23,724 nucleotides of DNA from Gnetum montanum. Its lineage: Eukaryota > Streptophyta > Gnetopsida > Gnetales > Gnetaceae. Under the pieces are notes generated by a model that saw only the letters and a list, made by a program, of their open reading frames with translations, had not been told where the DNA came from and did not search any database. The stretch's first letter is position 1. Each line of letters opens with the position of its first letter. Location of the stretch: the NCBI GenBank assembly GCA_015680685.1, contig MNCI01004358.1, positions 120,376-144,099 on the forward strand. The letters run 5' to 3'. Shown here in pieces: positions 19,406 through 23,724 of the stretch. The translations under genes were made by a program, and so were the position numbers.

Positions 19406-19933
19406 TGTTGGAAGCTGTATGGTTTTTTAAATGAAGAAAGCTGGTCCTTATAAATTTGTATAAATAAATCATCTGTATTTGCATTTTAAATCCGCATAAA
19501 ATTTGCTGCTGGCTTTCTTGGGAAAATGATCATTGGAAAAAAAATTTGAATATGGTGGTGGTTACTTGGCGCCATTAAAAACGCCTTCGAATGTGAAGGC
19601 CGAATTTGAAGGCGCCAGGCTTGGAACTGCCCAATTTCTACAATCAGTTTCAAATTATTCCACCTTGCCAAAATTGTATATCAACTGCCACCATGAAAGA
19701 AGGCCTTGCCACTGCATCCAGTAATGTTGCCACGTGGTGTTCAATTGCTATCGGCATGTGCCATTTCTGAGAGTGCCCCAGTATTCAGAGGCCAGTATGC
19801 TGGAACCCAGTAGCTTGTTGATGTTGAATCCTCCAAGGGCTTTGCTGATGTTTTTGAAAGAGAACTAATTTCCTTAGTTTTTCTTCCAGTTATCAAATTC
19901 ACAATTTAACCCACCTCTATCCTCCGTTCCAAC
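19406..19933 (+). mobile_element. Probable lone LTR of a Copia-type element
   Basis: The stretch starts TGTTGGAA and ends TTCCAACA, a perfect 8-bp inverted terminal pair. The last 60 nt (AAATTCACAATTTAACCCAC then CTCT...TTCCAACA) look like the 3' end of many plant Copia LTRs. A plus-strand TATA region lies at 19447-19465. At 528 bp it is a normal LTR length, and no gag-pol lies beside it. The flanks GTTGG (left) and AGCAT (right) do not match, so there is no target-site duplication; a nested deletion or ectopic recombination may explain this. What follows is not a clear primer-binding site. Confidence 0.65.
19447..19465 (+). promoter_or_regulatory. TATA box of the Copia-type LTR
   Basis: The plus strand has TTATAAATTTGTATAAATAA, two overlapping TATA-like elements about 40 nt from the LTR start. 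The U3 would be unusually short, which weakens the call. Confidence 0.4.
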
Positions 19934-20071
19934 AAGCATTTCAAGGGAGCAACCAAAGCAAATACGTGCACATTTTAGATTTCTTTGGACTTGGTGGCCC
20001 CATTGTTTTGTTCATCTGTTGAATCTGACAAATATTAGGAGGCGCTACAACCAGAAAATGTGTTAACGCCC

Positions 20072-20332
20072 TTATCCTCTCTGATGGTTTTCATAATCCA
20101 ACACGTACACATTCATTGCTTGATTGCATGTAATACACCATCCCACCATGAAGTAAATCACCACAAAGGGAAGAATCACGGGAGCAAGATTAGAGTAACA
20201 GAGAGCAATGGTGATGGTAAGCGTATCAGCAAGAACCTTGGTGGCAGGGTTGCACAAGAAATTAGTGTGCAAGAGGAAGGCTAGGCCGACATAGGTTCTT
20301 CCACTGCTGCGTCCACAGGTGCACGTAGTCAC
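20072..20332 (-). pseudogene. Fragment of a CSC1-like (OSCA/ERD4-type) channel gene
   Basis: The minus-strand frame of 86 codons contains VLADTLTITIALCYS, then PVILPFVVIYFMVGW, then NQAMNVYVLDYEN. This order matches a conserved transmembrane part of the plant CSC1-like proteins (OSCA family, osmotically gated calcium-permeable channels of the plasma membrane), in which a ...P(S/A)D(M/T)L..TI..CYS..AP.I.PF..iYF..GW...RNQaL.VY.P.YES segment is typical. The Arg of RNQ is Cys here, the Pro of YVP is Leu, and the frame stops right after the YES-like motif where the real protein continues. The rest of a roughly 700-residue protein is absent. It is a host gene fragment, either captured or a broken copy, bordered on its left by the lone LTR. 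Confidence 0.75.
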
Positions 20333-21275
20333 ATGAAGACTAGAGAATAAGACAATAGAAAAATGCCTCGACCCGCAAATCTCTTACGACTTACGAGGAA
20401 ACAGCTGTGCTTTCTGAGCTTTGATGTTTTTCATTGAGCAAACCCACGTAATTAGCAGCACCTGCTATCCTTTCTGCAAGGGATTTACCCCTTTGCGAGC
20501 CATTAACTGGCCCATAAAATTGCAATTGCAGGGTTTCAATAATAAGAAATGATATGTAATATGGACACACTGCAAAACATCAGCGGGAAGCAGCACTATG
20601 AAATCTTGTAGCAGAGCTTTAAAGCTTTTTCTCCTTCCCCTTATCTGATGCACACAAGCGTGCCACCTGATCCTGATCCAACATATGGTTTTCCTCTTAT
20701 TTTACATGGCAATTTGCAGAATGATGACAAGCATGCTAGTTTGGAAAACCCTGTTTGTGCTGATTCAATTCTGCAAACAAACTCTTCCTGTGTGTTTGAG
20801 AGAAATTATCCATTTTTTCTCATATCCAAATATATTTGAGTGGAAGTAAATATACCATCCAAAAATATACATTTAATTCAGATGAGCACTCTTTTCCAGT
20901 TTTACCTTGTGCATTTTCGTAACCACCAACAACATCAACCTCAGATTTTTTTAATTTGAGACTTTTCCAATGGTTTTTCCTAGCATTATTCATATTTTTC
21001 CAATGGTTTTAAAATAGATTTTTTTGTTTATGAAGTTGTTTTAAATATTGCCTTTTACCAGTCTCTACTTTTTCTATTCCATAAAATGGCCAAATGTGCC
21101 AACATTTCTGCCCCCTTAAAAGCTTAAAGAAATTTATGCAGCCCCATTTTAAAACTGAAACATACTAAAGCTTTTATTGAATTTTTACAGCTGAAAAGAA
21201 ATCGTTTTGGAGGAAAATAACCTCATTCCTAAAAAAAACAACAAACTGTACATTAGCAAGTCCTTCATTCATGGA
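20333..21275. other. Low-repeat stretch without a recognisable gene
   Basis: The composition here differs from the retroelement DNA, with fewer internal repeats. Short open frames of 60-63 codons exist on both strands (20465-20653 minus, 20648-20839 plus) and look partly protein-like, but I cannot link either to a family or to the CSC1-like fragment. They could be remains of further exons or introns of that gene. I call no gene. Confidence 0.35.
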
Positions 21276-21797
21276 CTATTCTTGGTATGGAAACAAAATT
21301 GTGAGGGTTACTCTAGTAGGAATCCTCATATCTCTAACTATCTCATAGGAAATTTCTGATGTGATGAAGGTTGTTCTGTTGTTTTCCGGATTGGTGGAGC
21401 TCTCAACTTGATCTACTTGATCCTTTTCTTTAGCAATTTTCTCATTTTCTTTTTTAGATGAGCTCTTCTGTTCTTCTTCATTGGGTCCTTCATTTTCCTC
21501 TTGGGAGACAAAGGCCTCTTCCTATGCCAATGACTCTTCATTGGTTGGTTGTTCTTCTCCCTTCTCCTCTTCTTGGGTGCAATCTTGATATTGCCCCTAA
21601 ACATTTGACTCTATCTCTAAACCTCTTGTGAGGAATGAGAATTTATCGGACAACCAAGCCATGAAAGGATACTCCTTTGGTGCTCCACATGATCTAGCTT
21701 TCAAGCAAGCCTTCAACACATATTCAGGGCAACATCCCATCACATATGGAATAAAAGGCTTTCTCATTTTTTTCCCAAACTCCATCTCCTTTTTCAA
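21276..21797 (-). pseudogene. Broken ORF with acidic tail, unknown function
   Basis: The minus strand reads from ATG at 21797 (MKKEMEFGKKMRK) for about 173 codons to a TAG at 21276, with two internal TAG stops (21597-21599 and 21522-21524) and no frameshift. The first 66 residues are compact and Cys-containing (PYVMGCCPEYVLKACLKARS). The next 70 are very acidic and Gln-rich (EEEKGEEQPTNEE, EENEGPNEEEQ), and the end is GDM-like basic/hydrophobic (YEIVRDMRIPTRVTLTIL). A TATA box lies about 70 nt upstream and the 3' end of family-C pol lies 360 nt upstream on the same strand. It may be an extra ORF of element C or of another element starting here. I do not recognise the family. Confidence 0.5.
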
Positions 21798-21864
21798 ATT
21801 AACTCTCTCTTACTTTCTCTACTCAACTTGAATTAAAAGATGATGAAATCCTAGGCAACCCAAT

Positions 21865-21880
21865 CCTCTTTTTATAGGTG
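21865..21880 (-). promoter_or_regulatory. TATA box upstream of the 21.8 kb ORF
   Basis: The minus strand reads CACCTATAAAAAGAGG, a strong plant TATA element. It sits between the repeat array (21988-22053) and the ATG at 21797, giving a leader of about 40 nt. It fits an LTR promoter of family C or a neighbour. Confidence 0.6.
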
Positions 21881-21987
21881 CTAGAAATTTAAAATTCTCC
21901 CCAAAAGTATTCAACCAATTTTTCCTCTTTTTAGGCATTCTAACCACTTGTTACAATCCTTACTAAGTGGTGGATGAGTCATCTTCT

Positions 21988-22053
21988 CCACTTGTCACAC
22001 TTGTGGGATTCCACTTGTTTCACTTGTAGGCTTCCACTTACCTCACTTGAAGG
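21988..22053 (-). repeat. 3 x 23 bp CACTTG array in presumed U3
   Basis: Units 21988-22010, 22011-22033 and 22034-22053 (last one short) have the form CCACTTGTTTCACTTGTAGG, each with two CACTTG (CAAGTG on the minus strand) motifs. Another CCACTTG lies near 21945. The array is about 110 bp upstream of the TATA box on the minus strand. The arrangement resembles the CAAGT array of family D, although the two sequences do not otherwise align. Confidence 0.75.
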
Positions 22054-22160
22054 AAAACTATTTTCTAATTTAAATAAATTTATCCTAAATATATCTACTA
22101 TTATAATATACTATCTACTTCTTTAATTATATAAATATATTACTTTGTGTGAGGATATCT

Positions 22161-23724
22161 TCACGTTGTATGCAATTGTCCAAAATAATGTTTTATATGT
22201 AAAACATTATATGGAAATTGCAATTTCATGCCATCCAAAGTTGATAATTTGTAAGTATCCTCTGATAATTGCTTTGTAATTTGAAAGGGACCAATCCATG
22301 TCAGTGTAAATTTGTTAGGTTTCTTCATATTCCATAATAAGATAAGGTCCCCCATCTTGAAAGTCTTTTTTAGAGCTTTCCTATCAAACCATCTTTTAAT
22401 TTGAGAGGTATTCTGTAACAAATTATCCCTTGATTTATCTACTTCAGCTTCTCTTTTAATAAGCAACATCATGAAACTTCTATCTTTATTAGTTTTTTCA
22501 CTATATCTTTGTACAAATTTAGAAGCTAAGCTTACAATCTTATTTGTAATTCTTGCTAGCAAACCATAAACTAAGTTATATAGTGATGTCTCAATAACTC
22601 TCTTAAATCTAATTCGATCTGACCATAACACAGATTGTAGATAATTGATCCAATTTCCTAGATTCCCATCTATCGATTTCTTAATATAAGCAATAAGATT
22701 TTTATTAGTGGATTTTGCTAGGCCATTTCCTTGAGAATAATAGTTTGATGAGGAAAATAAGAAAATAGATTTTTCTTATGCCCATTTGATAAACTCTTCA
22801 GATTTGAAGGCGGGTCCATTGTCTGACACTAACACTTTGGGTAGACCAAATCTACTTAGAATGTGATGTTCTAAAAACTTAATCACATCTGATGCTGAAC
22901 TTCCTCTTAGAGCCTTTGCTTCATACCATTTAGTGAAATAATCAATAGCCGTGAGAATAAACTTGTGTCCAGCTCTTGAAGGAGTAATTGTACCAATAAA
23001 ATCCAAACCCCATTGCTAAAATGGTCTATCTACAACTACTGACATTAAAGGGGCTTTAGCCCTTTTAATCTTGGGCCCATGAATTTAACATTTATAGCAT
23101 TTTTGAATTTTTGAACTAATGTCTTGATACATGGAAGGCCAGTAATATCTATATCAAAGTATATGTTGCATAGTTGACTTAGGGGATTCATAAAATAAAT
23201 TCAAATGATCATGAAATTATTCCAAAATGAAACTAATTTGATCATTATGAACACATTCCAATAAAGCTCCTTGAAAATATTTTCTATATAATATACCATC
23301 TTTGACAACAAATCTTTGTGCTCTTTTGAAGAAAGTTCTCTTTTGACTTGCAGTTAAATTATTTGGGATTTTTCTTTTATTAAGAAATTTGGGAATTTCG
23401 TCATACCAATTCTCTTCATGGGTGTCAGGTGTACATACTTCACTTTCTCTAGTCATTAACCTGGCTAATCTCATTCCCTTAATTGTTTTGCATATTTGTA
23501 ATGAAAATCTGAAACTTTGCAACTTTATAAGCGATTTTCCTTTTTTTAATCCAATATCATTTTGGGCTAGGAATCGCTTAACTACAGGTTCAATTAGCAT
23601 AATGTGGACTAATGAACTTTCTAAATAATATTTAAAATGCTAAAGTGATTTAATGACTGCAAAAGCTTGTTTCTCTAAGTTTGAATAGTTTAATTCTGAA
23701 CCTTTCAACTGATACCCAAAAAAT
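22161..23724 (-). pseudogene. Pol of a second Ty3/gypsy element (family C): RNase H and integrase
   Basis: A single minus-strand frame runs unbroken by indels from the window end to the stop at 22161. It has the end of RNase H with connection (QLKGSELNYSNLEKQAFAV at the edge; KTIKGMRLARLM near 23470), the integrase zinc region (near 23205-23085; CYKC), the core (GLDFIG near 23005; VSDNGPAF near 22815; GNGLAKSTNK near 22715) and the C-terminal region (RWFDRKALKKTFKMGDLILL near 22370, then GPF and HIKHYF). Six stop codons lie in frame at 22776, 23016, 23085, 23154, 23217 and 23640. The catalytic Glu of the DDE triad (usual GLAESTNK) is Lys, so the integrase is dead twice over. The motif style differs from A1 (GLARLM, SDNGPAF), so this is another lineage. 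RT and gag lie beyond the window. Confidence 0.9.

Larger units (their letters stand above)
21798..22160 (-). other. Presumed start of the 3' LTR (U3) of element C
   Basis: The family-C integrase ends with the TGA at 22161-22163. The minus strand then enters non-coding AT-rich DNA, starting around TGAAGATATCCTCACAC, with the repeat array and the TATA box in U3 order. I could not find a second copy in the window, so the LTR assignment and its far end are inferred only from order and position. Confidence 0.45.

Noticed and set aside
20072-20332. CSC1-like sequence as a functional gene
   Set aside because: Only about 86 codons remain of a family of about 700 residues, conserved residues are changed and a stop follows at once; it is a fragment.

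Overview
This window looks like intergenic nuclear DNA from a large-genome plant. I infer a conifer or other gymnosperm, because old, heavily decayed LTR retrotransposons are nested over nearly the whole 23.7 kb and the only trace of a host gene is a short fragment of a plant CSC1-like (OSCA) channel gene. I see no intact protein-coding gene, rRNA, tRNA or CRISPR array. Almost all coding relics read on the minus strand. They are broken mostly by stop codons that look like C-to-T decay (CAG/CAA/CGA to TAG/TAA/TGA).

Layout, left to right. (1) 1-147 is one arm of an inverted repeat whose partner is 17817-17965. (2) 148-1356 is non-coding, LTR-like, with a minus-strand TATA box. (3) 1357-3620 is a long, broken, coiled-coil-rich minus-strand reading frame of unknown identity. 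(4) 3743-7309 is a 3.57 kb LTR of family A, carrying two minisatellites. (5) 7312-9960 is a decayed Ty3/gypsy pol (integrase, RNase H, C-terminal part of RT) of Tat-like type, called A1 here. (6) 9961-17816 is a second family-A element, A2: 3' LTR 9961-12543, a non-coding stretch, protease, gag, a primer-binding site matching tRNA-Asn, and a truncated 5' LTR 16808-17816. A2 has gag and protease but no recognisable RT, RNase H or integrase between its LTRs, so it looks like a gag-pro-only non-autonomous element inserted in the RT gene of the related A1.

(7) 17817-19383 is a minus-strand LTR-like block (family D) ending at the second arm of the inverted repeat. (8) 19406-19933 is a probable lone LTR of Copia type on the plus strand, with termini TGTTGGAA/TTCCAACA. 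(9) 20072-20332 is the CSC1-like pseudogene fragment. (10) 21276-21797 is a broken minus-strand frame with an acidic tail, just downstream of a TATA box and a 3 x 23 bp repeat. (11) 22161-23724 is the pol of a different Ty3/gypsy element (family C). It runs off the window with its frame intact for 1.56 kb but contains six stop codons.

The most interesting points are: the gag-pro-only element nested in its relative; a 30 bp repeat that encodes a 10-residue repeat in gag and also forms long non-coding arrays at the edge of the LTR; a U3 minisatellite in which most units contain a hairpin; two unrelated LTRs that both carry CAAGT-type repeat arrays upstream of their TATA boxes; and a 56 bp exact duplication beside the single N that looks like an assembly joint.
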